A stretch of 64,000 nt of DNA, taken from assembly GCA_965222725.1 (NCBI GenBank), contig OZ244969.1, forward strand, positions 372,001 to 436,000. Direction: 5' to 3'. A program made the translations under genes and the position numbers. Origin of the DNA: GCA-2748575 sp965222725. Lineage in GTDB: Bacteria; Pseudomonadota; Gammaproteobacteria; Pseudomonadales; Ketobacteraceae. This document shows positions 36,186 to 44,727 of the stretch, piece after piece. Positions within the stretch are counted from its first letter, which is position 1. Each line of letters opens with the position of its first letter. Below the pieces are notes generated by a model. The model was not told where the DNA came from and ran no database searches. It saw only the letters and a program-made list of their open reading frames with translations.

Positions 36186-37118
36186 TCAGGCACCTCCCAA
36201 CGCGAATGGCGGTGTCGAAGCACTCTGCGCTGCATCTGTCACCATTTTGCGGACTTTGGGGAAAACCACCTTGGTCACATGTTTGTTCAGGCTGCCCTCA
36301 TTGCCAAACAGCGCCTCCCGCCATTGCAGCAGCATGTCGTCTGTGTCCGATTCACCGGGGTGGAATCCCGGCCGGAAATAGGAAAACAGTTTTGATGAAC
36401 TGGAAAAGAAATCCCGGGCAAAATACCAGCTGCCTTTGCGATTTTTTCGCTTGCCCTGATTGAAGCCGGGCACTTTCAGCATCTGACGCACACTGTAAAG
36501 CCCCAGTGGAACAGACAGGCTCCATATCAGCGCAAAGGCAAACAGACGATGCAGATATCGGCCATCCACATGCTCATACAAATCATAGGCAATGGATTTA
36601 TGCTCCAGCTCTTCCAGCAAATGCCACAGCAGAAATTCTCCGGTAATTTCATCAAACAGTTCCAGTTGTGCCAGCTCATCACCAAAGGCTTTTTCCGCCA
36701 TGATGGCGGTGATATGTTCAATGGCACAGGCGACCGCCAGGCGGGTTGTTCGCGGAATCCGTGGCATCAGCAGTTCCAGGTACACCTTTTCGCTTATACG
36801 GGCCATGGTACTGACCGGCATTCCTTTCAGGTCATACATGGCGTTGAACTCTGCATGAACCCGGGAGTGATTGGCCTCCTGCCCGATCAGGCTGGTCACC
36901 TGTGCTTTCAGCTCCGGATCGTCGATCTCGTCGCGAAAGGCCCGCACAGCTTCCACCACAAAGCGTTCGCCGGCCGGAATAAAGGCTGAAAATGTCAGTA
37001 TGTAGGCACTGCCCCAGGAATTATTATTCCAGCAGTATTTGGCGGCTTTGCTTTCGTCAAAATCAAACTTCATATGGCGAATGGGAACAGCATTGGTTTC
37101 ACTGGTGGTGTTCTTCAT
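36186..37118 (-). CDS. PF10118-type predicted metal-dependent hydrolase
   Basis: The 310-residue protein has the conserved Glu/His pattern of this family: GQEANHSRVHAEFN (about 85-98), CAIEHITAIM, and LLEELEHKSIAYDLYEHVDG. The spacing looks like a four-helix di-metal site. The genes of this family commonly sit beside flavin monooxygenases and SDRs in lipid- or hydrocarbon-using proteobacteria, but no reaction is established. It is in the middle of the operon, between the SDR gene (94 bases upstream) and the monooxygenase gene (2 bases downstream). Confidence 0.8.
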   Translation of the reverse strand: MKNTTSETNAVPIRHMKFDFDESKAAKYCWNNNSWGSAYILTFSAFIPAGERFVVEAVRAFRDEIDDPELKAQVTSLIGQEANHSRVHAEFNAMYDLKGMPVSTMARISEKVYLELLMPRIPRTTRLAVACAIEHITAIMAEKAFGDELAQLELFDEITGEFLLWHLLEELEHKSIAYDLYEHVDGRYLHRLFAFALIWSLSVPLGLYSVRQMLKVPGFNQGKRKNRKGSWYFARDFFSSSSKLFSYFRPGFHPGESDTDDMLLQWREALFGNEGSLNKHVTKVVFPKVRKMVTDAAQSASTPPFALGGA

Positions 37119-37212
37119 GGTGAACTCCTTCCTCTTGGTGACCTCTTTCTGCCAATCATCAGGCTAACTGTTGTTCGGGGAGTAATAATTTTGAAACTAA
37201 TAGCTCCGGTAA

Positions 37213-38061
37213 TCACAGGGGCAGCTGCCGTTTCATAAAACCGTTAAAACGGACAAAATTTCCAGGAGAAACCCGTTTCAGAAACCAGGCAATTCGGGCA
37301 TCGATCTGGGGCATAACATGCACACGATCAGCATCCAGTCCATTCAGGGATTTTTTCACCACAGATTCCGGAGAATGACCAAAGCGGTCCATCAATGACT
37401 GGGCCCGGTCGCGGGCCATTAACGACATGGCGCTGCCCTGGGTAGCAGCGGCCATGCGCGCATTTTTAATCACATCGGTTTTAACAAAGGTGGGGCAAAG
37501 TACAGACACATGAACGCCGGTTCCGGCCGTTTCTGAATGCAGGGTTTCGGACAGGGCAACCACGGCGGCCTTGGTGGTGTTATAGGCCCCCATCATGGGT
37601 GCCGATCCAAAACTGGCTGCCGATGCCACATTAATCACACCACCGCGACCCTGGCATTTCATATCAGGTACAAACAGGCGGCAGCCATGAATAACACCCC
37701 ACAGATTAATACCCATAATCCAGTGCCAGTCTTCCAGAGAAATATCTTCCAGGCTCTGGCCACCCACACCCACGCCGGCATTATTCACCAGTAAGGATAC
37801 CGGCTCGCCAAACCAGGCTTTGCTGGTTTCCGCCAGGCGCTGCATGTCGTCATAACAGGCTACATCGCATTGCACGCTTTGAGCCCGGCCACCCCGGGCA
37901 TTAATCATGGCAGCGGTTTCTTCCGCCTTGTCGGCATCAATATCCGCGCAAACCACACGGCCACCCCGTTGATGAATTTCAAAGGCGAACGCCCTGCCAA
38001 TGCCACCACCGGCACCGGTGACCACTGCATTTGATTCATAAGACACGCCGACTTTACCCAT
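37213..38061 (-). CDS. Short-chain dehydrogenase/reductase
   Basis: The 282-residue classical SDR has a TGAGGGIG cofactor site, NNAG structural motif (LLVNNAGVGVGG) and the YxxxK catalytic pair in GAYNTTKAAV, with a Ser in SAASFG upstream. It likely oxidises or reduces an alcohol/ketone intermediate with NAD(P). It is the first gene of the operon that continues to the hydrolase and the monooxygenase, so an alcohol-to-ketone-to-ester path is plausible by context. It is divergent from a TetR regulator. Confidence 0.9.
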   Translation of the reverse strand: MGKVGVSYESNAVVTGAGGGIGRAFAFEIHQRGGRVVCADIDADKAEETAAMINARGGRAQSVQCDVACYDDMQRLAETSKAWFGEPVSLLVNNAGVGVGGQSLEDISLEDWHWIMGINLWGVIHGCRLFVPDMKCQGRGGVINVASAASFGSAPMMGAYNTTKAAVVALSETLHSETAGTGVHVSVLCPTFVKTDVIKNARMAAATQGSAMSLMARDRAQSLMDRFGHSPESVVKKSLNGLDADRVHVMPQIDARIAWFLKRVSPGNFVRFNGFMKRQLPL

Positions 38062-38090
38062 CCGGGCTACCTCTCTGGGACATTGGGTAT

Positions 38091-38157
38091 TTCTGACAAA
38101 GGGCTCGTTGCACTTTGTCAGAATAAGCCGTGCATTTGTTCGGATTCAATTCGGATT
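38091..38157. promoter_or_regulatory. Operator candidates upstream of the SDR operon
   Basis: A perfect 11-bp inverted repeat, TTCTGACAAAG (38091-38101) and CTTTGTCAGAA (38113-38123), is separated by 11 bases. It is followed by two direct TTCGGATT copies (38139-38146 and 38150-38157) one helical turn apart. All lie within 100 bases of the SDR start. TetR-family binding is inferred from location. Confidence 0.55.
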
Positions 38158-38315
38158 GCAGTCCTCCCTAAACCCGCTTCAGCGCTGACAATTCAAGGCC
38201 AGAATGCGCTGCGGAACCAGTAAATTCAGGCCTAAAGCGATTTTGTTCGGGTTTTTCGGGCTGGCAGGCGTTGCCAGTGCTTGCGGGAAATGCTCAATGC
38301 TCTAAAGTAAACAGC

Positions 38316-38337
38316 ATTCCGAACGATTGATCGGATT
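38316..38337. promoter_or_regulatory. Inverted TCCGA/TCGGA half-sites just upstream of the TetR gene
   Basis: ATTCCGA and TCGGATT flank an 8-base spacer 16 bases before the TetR start. The half-site resembles the TTCGGATT copies near the SDR operon, which fits one regulator binding both sides of the intergenic region and controlling itself. Confidence 0.5.
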
Positions 38338-38352
38338 CAGAGGGAGGAAGCC

Positions 38353-38955
38353 ATGCCCAGAAATCCCAGCCAGCAACGCTCCATCGCCACGGTGAACGCC
38401 ATCATCAAAGCCGGTTTTATCTGCGTAGCGGAAAAAGGCCTGGCCGCCACCACCACCCGCCATATTGCCGCTGTGGCCGGCGTGGGTGTGGGCTCGGTCT
38501 ATGAGTATTTTAAAAACAAGGAAGCCATTTACTCCGCCATGGCCGCCCGGTTTATTGAAGACCTGTCCCGCATGATCACCGAACTCACACCCGGATTAAC
38601 GGAAGAACCGGTGGAAGAGGTGTTGCGAATACTGCTGGCCAGCTTCCGGGAGTTTCTGCAAAAAGAGGACAGCCTGTATTTACGCTATGCGCGCGAGGCA
38701 CCACCGACCCAGTTCCGCGAATACCAGCACCCCATTACAAAAACACTGATTGAACTGATGATGCAATACCTGGTGAAACACCCGGAACTGGCACAGGTAA
38801 AAAATATTCAGGGCACCAGTTACTTTTTAATTAATGGTGGTTCCTATGCGGTGATGAACCATCTGCTGGACCCTTCGCCGCCTATCAGCTTTGAAGATCT
38901 GGTGGACGCCATTGCCAAAATGGTGGACAGCTATGTGAAGGTGTCCGTCAATTGA
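38353..38955 (+). CDS. TetR-family transcriptional regulator
   Basis: The 200-residue protein starts after a GGGAGGAAG site. The N-terminal helix-turn-helix is typical (VNAIIKAGFICVAEKGLAATTTRHIAAVAGVGVGSVYEYFKNKEAI is the region, residues about 15-58). The C-terminal ligand domain is variable and its effector is not readable. It is divergent from the SDR-hydrolase-monooxygenase operon, with shared half-sites between, so it probably represses that operon and responds to a substrate such as a fatty or hydrocarbon-derived compound. The effector is inference. Confidence 0.9.
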   Translation: MPRNPSQQRSIATVNAIIKAGFICVAEKGLAATTTRHIAAVAGVGVGSVYEYFKNKEAIYSAMAARFIEDLSRMITELTPGLTEEPVEEVLRILLASFREFLQKEDSLYLRYAREAPPTQFREYQHPITKTLIELMMQYLVKHPELAQVKNIQGTSYFLINGGSYAVMNHLLDPSPPISFEDLVDAIAKMVDSYVKVSVN

Positions 38956-39031
38956 TAAGGTGCGCCAGTGTAACGAACTTCATCACCGTTCGCGAAAGCC
39001 CAGCGCACAATGTCTTTGTGAAAAATTCACA

Positions 39032-39508
39032 TTAATCATTCCGTTCAGCAATGTCTCCGTACAGACCATTCACCAGGCTCTTCAGGTCGTCCGGTGCCAG
39101 TTCAATCTCCAGCCCCCGGCGACCGGCACTGACATAGACGGTTTCAAATGCCTGCGCGCTGCTGTCGATAACGGTTTTAAGGCGTTTTTTCTGCCCCAGC
39201 GGGCTGACACCACCCAGTATGTATCCGGTAGTACGTTCAACCAGCGCAGGATCAGCCATTTCGGCTTTCTTGGCACCGGCAGCTTTGGCGATACGTTTCA
39301 GGTTAAGCTTGCCGGACACCGGCACAACCCCCACGGTCAGCTCGCCGCTATTAAGCTTTACCACCAGGGTTTTAAAAACTCTTTGTTCAGAAATCCCCAG
39401 CTTGATCGCGGCTTCAAGGCCGTAGGAATCGGATCCTGCTTCATGATCATATTCATGGACTCGGTGGTCAATTCCGGATTTTTTGGCAAGGAGCAAGGCT
39501 GGTGTCAT
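39032..39508 (-). CDS. ybaK: Cys-tRNA(Pro) deacylase
   Basis: This 158-residue protein has the YbaK/EbsC fold: KTLVVKLNSGELTVGVVPVSGKLNL with the central conserved Lys, a KKAEMADPALVERTTGYILGG region and the late VSAGRRGLEIELAPDDL. The enzyme removes cysteine wrongly attached to proline tRNA, in the cytosol. Length matches the family. It is convergent with the TetR gene and divergent from the CheA-like sensor gene. Confidence 0.93.
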   Translation of the reverse strand: MTPALLLAKKSGIDHRVHEYDHEAGSDSYGLEAAIKLGISEQRVFKTLVVKLNSGELTVGVVPVSGKLNLKRIAKAAGAKKAEMADPALVERTTGYILGGVSPLGQKKRLKTVIDSSAQAFETVYVSAGRRGLEIELAPDDLKSLVNGLYGDIAERND

Positions 39509-39692
39509 GGGCTTAGATCACTGTTATATAGATATGGCGTTTGATATAGCTTTCTGGGTTGAAACCGGCAAAATTTTCGCTTTTGGAGCGCGCAAAATCA
39601 ACCGCATTGTCTATAATTAGAACGGTCAAAAAAAGTTAGCAAACGCCAACTTCAGGCCTATCTCAAGCTCTTTCAAGTATCAGGAAGCTTTC

Positions 39693-42600
39693 ATGTTTGC
39701 ACTTAATTTTACCCAGAAAGTCTGGTTGGGCTTTGTGGTTATTCTGGTTTTGCTTTCCATTTCCGGCGCCTCATCGCTCTGGAACCTGAACGACATCAAT
39801 GTAGCCAATGAGCGTGTTAACGAGCAGGCAGTGCCGGTAGTACGCAAAGCCAACCAGGTGCAAATCCAGTTGCTGAAACTCGCCAATCAGGGCGCCCTGG
39901 GTTACAACGCCATCCGGGAGGAGCAGATAGCCCCCTATCGGGATAATTTCGAACGGGGCACTGTGGAATTCGAGCGCTTGTATCAGGATCTGGAAGCCCT
40001 GACTCAGGATGAACCCTCAATGAGCGTCAAGGTGGAAGCGATCAAAGTCAGCTACGACGCTTACGTGGCCTCTATTCGCAGCATGTTTAACGCCAAGCTG
40101 GATTCCCTGGTGGCCAAGCACAAAGCTACCGAAGAAACCCAGCAACTGATCGAAAAAGTGGGCCGGGTCAGTGATTCGCTGATGGAGATTTCTTTTTATG
40201 AAGCAGCACCGGAACATGACGAATCCATGGAACTCACTATCGGCGTAGCCAATGAAATTGACGGCAAGTTTTTCGGAGTGATTAAACTGGCTGAAGATTT
40301 GCAGCGCTCCATGGACCCGGAAAAATTCGCCACCGCCACTGATGATTTTCTGTATGTGATTCAGGATGCGGAACTCTTTATCAACAATATGAACCAGCAT
40401 TTTTCCCCGGTGGATCCCGGCGGCCTGATGGACAACCTGTATGGCTCGGTAGACCAGCTGAAACAGGATATCCAGGCGGACGAAAGCATGATCAACTTCA
40501 AGAAGCGTCAGATCCGCAAAGCCGAGGAAGCGGCTGAAAACTTTGATATCGCTAAAACCACAGTAGATAAAGCAGTAACCAGTCTGGACGAGCTGCTATC
40601 GGCTACCGATACCAAGCTGAGCGAACTACAGGAAGTACTGACGAACAGCCTGGATTATGGTCTTAAAAGCACCATTATTATTCTCATTATTCTGATTGCC
40701 CTGGCATCCCAGAACTTTAACAGCATGCGCATTGCCATCCGCAAGAAAATGCAGGATCTGGCACAGCTCAACCAGATTGGTTCCAATCTGGCGGCTGCCC
40801 GAAGCCAGGACACCGCACTGAATGAAGTACTACAAGCCATGCACGACAAAATCAATATTAACAAAGGCTCCGTATTCCTGTTTAACAAGGACAATGACCT
40901 GGAAGCAAAAGCCTTTCTGCCACCGATGAGTTTTGATAGCGGCCAGCGCAAAGCCATGTCGTTTGCCAAAGGCGTGGGCATTATTGGCCGGGTTGCGGAA
41001 TCCAAAAAAACCGTGTTTGTGGAAGACACCACCAAAGACAAAAACTATGTCATGAAAGAAGGCGAACCCGCCAAGTCGCTGCTGTGCGTTCCCCTGCTGG
41101 ATAAAGACATACTAATGGGCGTAATGAGTTTTTCCGGGGATGTGAAAGGTGTTTCCTTTGCCGACAGTGATTACGAGTTCGTATCCACGGTGGCACAGTC
41201 ACTGGTTACCACACTCAAGAATATCAGCATGGTAGAGGTGATCGAGGAACATAACCGTAATCTGGAACAAAAGGTGGCGGAGCGTACCTCGGCCCTTAAA
41301 CAGAAAAACGATGACATTGCCAATATGCTGGCCAACATGCATCAGGGTCTGTTCACCATTGAAGAAAGTGGCTTGATTCATCCGGAATACGCCGCCTACC
41401 TGGAAACTATCTTCCAGACCAGGCGTATTGCCAACCGTAATTTTACCGATCTGCTGTTCGAGCATGCAGCCATGAGCGCCGATGCAATAGACGGCGCTAT
41501 TACGGCCGTAGGTGCCATAGTGGGTGAAGATGCGATGATGTACGATTTTAACTCGCACCTGCTGGTGAAAGAAATTCGCCTGCGCCTGCCGGAGCAGGAA
41601 GACAAATTCCTGGATCTTGACTGGGACCCCATCGTTGATGAGCACGATACCGTCGTCAAGCTGATGGTTACCGTACGGGATGTTACCGAACTGCGTGCCT
41701 TGCAGGCTGCGGCGGAAGAACAGCGTCAGGAGTTGAATATCATTGGCGAAATTCTGTCGGTATCACCTGCCAAGTTTGTGGAGTTTATCAACACCTCCAA
41801 CGACTTTATCGGCAAGTGCCGTGAACGGATCGAAACCACCAGCGAAAAGAGTGCCGATGTTCTGGCCGAACTGTTCCGCAATATTCACACCGTCAAGGGC
41901 AATGCCAGAACCTACGGTTTCAAACAGATTACGGATACCGTGCATCAGGTTGAAAACACCTATGATGCGTTACGCAAGAACGACGATCTGGCGTGGGAAC
42001 CGAAAAAACTGCTGCAGGAACTGAGCGAAGCAGAAAAAGCCGTGGCCCATTATGCCAGCATTTTTAGCGACAAACTGAACCTGTCCACCACCGAAAGCAG
42101 TGGCCCGCAAATAGAAGCTGATCTGGCGGACAGCCTGGTGGAACGGATTGCCGCGCTGGATGGCCAGCCGGTGTCCGGGAATGTGGTCTCCATTGTGACA
42201 GATACTTACCGGGCACTTGCGGGAATCGATGCCAAGCCTATCGAGCGGGTCATCAGCGATGTGGTGGATTCCGTAAAATCCCTGGCAAAAGAGCTGGATA
42301 AAGCCGAACCGGTGGTGGCCATTGACAGCGGCAGTGTGTTGTTAAAGTCCAATACCCATTCCATGCTGAACAATATTTTTATGCATGTGATGCGCAATGC
42401 CATTGACCACGGCATAGAAACCACCAGCGAGCGGCAGGAAAAAGGCAAACCGGAACAGGGAACGATTCAGCTGGACACCCATCTGGACAAGGACAAAGTA
42501 CACTTCAGTGTCAGCGACGACGGCAAAGGCATTGCATTGAGCAAAATTTATGAAAAAGCCGTTGAAAAAGGCCTGTACAGCAGCGATCAGCCGCGGCCCC

Positions 42601-42845
42601 CGGATTCGGAAATCGCCAATCTGATTTTTGCTTCTGGCTTCTCCACTGCTGAACAGGTAACCGAAGTTTCCGGTCGGGGCGTAGGCATGGATGCGGTAAA
42701 ACAATTTCTGATATCGGAAGGCGGCAGCATTGATGTCGTGCTGACTGACAACCTGGAAAATGCTGATTTTCGTCAGTTCAAAACGGTGATATCCCTGCCA
42801 CTGGGTTGTTGCCGGATTATACCGACGCTGGCGGAAGCCAGCTAA
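39693..42845 (+). CDS. Membrane CheA-like hybrid sensor kinase (GAF-PAS-HPt-HATPase)
   Basis: The 1050-residue protein has a first membrane helix (about 8-30), a helical periplasmic domain to about 320, a second helix (IIILIILIAL), and a GAF domain at about 365-510. A coiled coil, a PAS-like segment (about 550-670), an HPt domain with His732 (RNIHTVKGNARTYGF) and a CheA-type ATPase domain follow (MRNAIDHGIE, DDGKGI, GRGVGMDAVK). There is no CheW domain, dimerisation domain or receiver. It must phosphorylate a response regulator encoded elsewhere, since no partner gene is adjacent. The signal is unknown. Confidence 0.87.
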   Translation: MFALNFTQKVWLGFVVILVLLSISGASSLWNLNDINVANERVNEQAVPVVRKANQVQIQLLKLANQGALGYNAIREEQIAPYRDNFERGTVEFERLYQDLEALTQDEPSMSVKVEAIKVSYDAYVASIRSMFNAKLDSLVAKHKATEETQQLIEKVGRVSDSLMEISFYEAAPEHDESMELTIGVANEIDGKFFGVIKLAEDLQRSMDPEKFATATDDFLYVIQDAELFINNMNQHFSPVDPGGLMDNLYGSVDQLKQDIQADESMINFKKRQIRKAEEAAENFDIAKTTVDKAVTSLDELLSATDTKLSELQEVLTNSLDYGLKSTIIILIILIALASQNFNSMRIAIRKKMQDLAQLNQIGSNLAAARSQDTALNEVLQAMHDKININKGSVFLFNKDNDLEAKAFLPPMSFDSGQRKAMSFAKGVGIIGRVAESKKTVFVEDTTKDKNYVMKEGEPAKSLLCVPLLDKDILMGVMSFSGDVKGVSFADSDYEFVSTVAQSLVTTLKNISMVEVIEEHNRNLEQKVAERTSALKQKNDDIANMLANMHQGLFTIEESGLIHPEYAAYLETIFQTRRIANRNFTDLLFEHAAMSADAIDGAITAVGAIVGEDAMMYDFNSHLLVKEIRLRLPEQEDKFLDLDWDPIVDEHDTVVKLMVTVRDVTELRALQAAAEEQRQELNIIGEILSVSPAKFVEFINTSNDFIGKCRERIETTSEKSADVLAELFRNIHTVKGNARTYGFKQITDTVHQVENTYDALRKNDDLAWEPKKLLQELSEAEKAVAHYASIFSDKLNLSTTESSGPQIEADLADSLVERIAALDGQPVSGNVVSIVTDTYRALAGIDAKPIERVISDVVDSVKSLAKELDKAEPVVAIDSGSVLLKSNTHSMLNNIFMHVMRNAIDHGIETTSERQEKGKPEQGTIQLDTHLDKDKVHFSVSDDGKGIALSKIYEKAVEKGLYSSDQPRPPDSEIANLIFASGFSTAEQVTEVSGRGVGMDAVKQFLISEGGSIDVVLTDNLENADFRQFKTVISLPLGCCRIIPTLAEAS

Positions 42846-42941
42846 CCCCCATCCGGCTGACACACAGAAAGCCCCATAACATCCCTGCACAGCATGACCC
42901 GTTTTCCCGGCGGGTCCTGTGATATAGAACGGTTACGGGGG

Positions 42942-43307
42942 CTAAACAGCCTGAACTTCATTAAACAGAATCTTGTTGGAAAAAGGATCCGTTACCTGAA
43001 AGCAGCGGTCGCCCCAGGGCGCGGTTTCTATTGCAGGGCGGTAATATTTATAGGGTTTGGCAGTAACGCTGGCAAACAGCCCATCCAGATCACTCACATT
43101 AATAAAGGCTTTACTGCCAGGCGTGCAATCGCCGTAATGTTCACTCAGGTGAATCACCAGATTGTCTCTTGATACCTGCATGTAAAGCGGCGCGTTGTCT
43201 TCGAATCGGTGTTCCCAGTCCAGCGACATACCCAGAAAATCCAGATAGAATTCCTTTGCTTTTTGTTCATCAAACATTCTGAAAATGGGAATGGTCTGAA
43301 ATTCCAT
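42942..43307 (-). CDS. Glyoxalase/bleomycin-resistance (VOC) superfamily protein
   Basis: The start at 43307 has a perfect GGAGG site and gives 121 residues. The protein has the VOC beta-alpha-beta-beta-beta pattern (FRMFDEQKAKEFYLDFLGMSLDWEH region; LYMQVSRDNLVIHLSEHYGDC; the late CFQVTDPFSNKILFNE). Candidate metal ligands are His in VIHLSEH and Glu near the end. It resembles glyoxalase-superfamily proteins linked to bleomycin-type resistance, but the substrate is unknown. It is divergent from the ECF sigma gene, and VOC proteins are frequent neighbours of this sigma group. Confidence 0.85.
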   Translation of the reverse strand: MEFQTIPIFRMFDEQKAKEFYLDFLGMSLDWEHRFEDNAPLYMQVSRDNLVIHLSEHYGDCTPGSKAFINVSDLDGLFASVTAKPYKYYRPAIETAPWGDRCFQVTDPFSNKILFNEVQAV

Positions 43308-43330
43308 GGTGCCTCCTTTTAAAACTGAAC

Positions 43331-43377
43331 CCGTCATAAAGTAAATCCGCTATAAAGTAAAACCACTATATTTTATC
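43331..43377. repeat. Degenerate 16-bp direct repeats between VOC and sigma factor genes
   Basis: CCGTCATAAAGTAAA (43331-43345) recurs as CCGCTATAAAGTAAA (43347-43361), and a weaker third copy starts at 43363. The 16-base period and the location between divergent starts suggest regulator binding or slippage in an AT-rich promoter. Confidence 0.5.
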
Positions 43378-43402
43378 AATGCTTTATTGCAACATTACCG
43401 GC

Positions 43403-44644
43403 ATGCCAACCATCCAGCAACAAATCAGTACTATCTACGAACAGGATTCACGTCAGGTGCTTGCCAGTCTGATACGGCTGATGCAGGGGAACTTTGATCT
43501 GGCGGAGGAAGCATTACAGGATGCCTTTACCGCCGCCCTTGCCCAGTGGCCCAGGGACGGCATACCCGACAATCCCGGCGCCTGGCTGATTTCCACCGGT
43601 CGCTTTAAAGCCATTGACCGGCTTCGTAAACGGGCCCGTTATGACGACTCCGTTACGGACATTGCCGAGAGGCTGGCATCGGAACCTTTTCCGCCGGAAA
43701 ACTGGGACACCATTGAAGACGACCAGTTGCGTTTGATATTCACCTGCTGCCATCCCAGCCTGTCACTGGAAGCCCGGCTGGCACTGACCCTGCGGGAGGT
43801 GTGTAATCTGACTACCGAACAGATTGCCGCCGCTTTTCTGGTACCGGTACCCACGCTGGCGCAGCGCATTGTGCGGGCAAAATCCAAGATCCGTGATGCG
43901 GGTATTCCTTATGAGGTGCCCGACAAGGAGCAATTACCGGAACGGCTGGATTCGGTATTGCAGGCAATTTATCTGGTGTTTAACGAAGGCTATTCCGCGT
44001 CGGCAGGGGATACCCTGGCGCGTCATGAACTATGTGCAGAAGCCATACGCCTGGCAAGGTTGTTAATGAACCTGCTGCCGGAAACGGAAGTTACCGGGCT
44101 ACTGGCGCTGATGCTGCTGCACCATGCCCGGCAAAGTGCCCGTACGACTGCGCAGGGGGACCTGATTCCCCTGGAGGATCAGGATCGCACCCTGTGGAAC
44201 AGGGAACAGATCCGCGAAGGTTGCGCACTGGTGGTACAGGCGCTGCAATCCCCCGGCATTGGCCCCTACTCCTTACAGGCAGCGATTGCCGCCGTACATG
44301 CTGAAGCACCCAGCGCAACAGACACTGACTGGCGCCAGATCACCGGCCTGTACGATATTCTGCTGAACATGACCCCCACGCCCGTTGTGGCTCTGAACCG
44401 CGCGGTGGCCATTGCCATGCGGGATGGCCCGGAAGCCGGCCTGGCGGTAATGGACACACTGAAAAGCCATGGCGAACTGGAAAACTATCACCTGTTTCAT
44501 GCCGCACAGGCCGATCTGCACCGGCGCCTGGGCCAGACTACCCAGGCCCGGGAGCACTACCGGCAAGCCATTGAACGGGCCGAGCAGGAACCTGAGCGCC
44601 GCTACCTGCAACGGCGCCTGGAACAGCTGGAGGAAAAAAATTAA
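43403..44644 (+). CDS. ECF sigma factor of the DUF6596 (ECF42) type
   Basis: The start at 43403 (MPTIQQQ) is chosen by family alignment; no strong ribosome site is visible. The 413-residue protein has region 2 (FDLAEEALQDAFTAALAQWP, RFKAIDRLRKRARYDD; about 25-85), region 4 (LTLREVCNLTTEQIAAAF; about 120-170) and the long DUF6596 part (YLVFNEGYSASAGD). A C-terminal TPR-like tail is found instead of an anti-sigma partner. ECF42 factors are controlled by that C-terminal extension and typically switch on YCII/DGPF genes, as found just downstream. Confidence 0.9.
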   Translation: MPTIQQQISTIYEQDSRQVLASLIRLMQGNFDLAEEALQDAFTAALAQWPRDGIPDNPGAWLISTGRFKAIDRLRKRARYDDSVTDIAERLASEPFPPENWDTIEDDQLRLIFTCCHPSLSLEARLALTLREVCNLTTEQIAAAFLVPVPTLAQRIVRAKSKIRDAGIPYEVPDKEQLPERLDSVLQAIYLVFNEGYSASAGDTLARHELCAEAIRLARLLMNLLPETEVTGLLALMLLHHARQSARTTAQGDLIPLEDQDRTLWNREQIREGCALVVQALQSPGIGPYSLQAAIAAVHAEAPSATDTDWRQITGLYDILLNMTPTPVVALNRAVAIAMRDGPEAGLAVMDTLKSHGELENYHLFHAAQADLHRRLGQTTQAREHYRQAIERAEQEPERRYLQRRLEQLEEKN

Positions 44645-44661
44645 AAAAAATTTACATCACC

Positions 44662-44688
44662 TGTCGAAAACCCGTTCCGGCAAACGAC
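44662..44688 (+). promoter_or_regulatory. Predicted ECF42-type promoter
   Basis: TGTCGA (44662-44667) and CGAC (44685-44688) are separated by 17 bases, matching the -35 TGTCGA and -10 CGA(C/T)C-like pattern described for ECF42 targets. It lies about 40 bases upstream of the DUF1428-AHSA1 gene and directly after the sigma gene stop. Confidence 0.7.
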
Positions 44689-44727
44689 TATCAGGTAAAG
44701 CACACACAAACTGACAGGAGCAACAGC

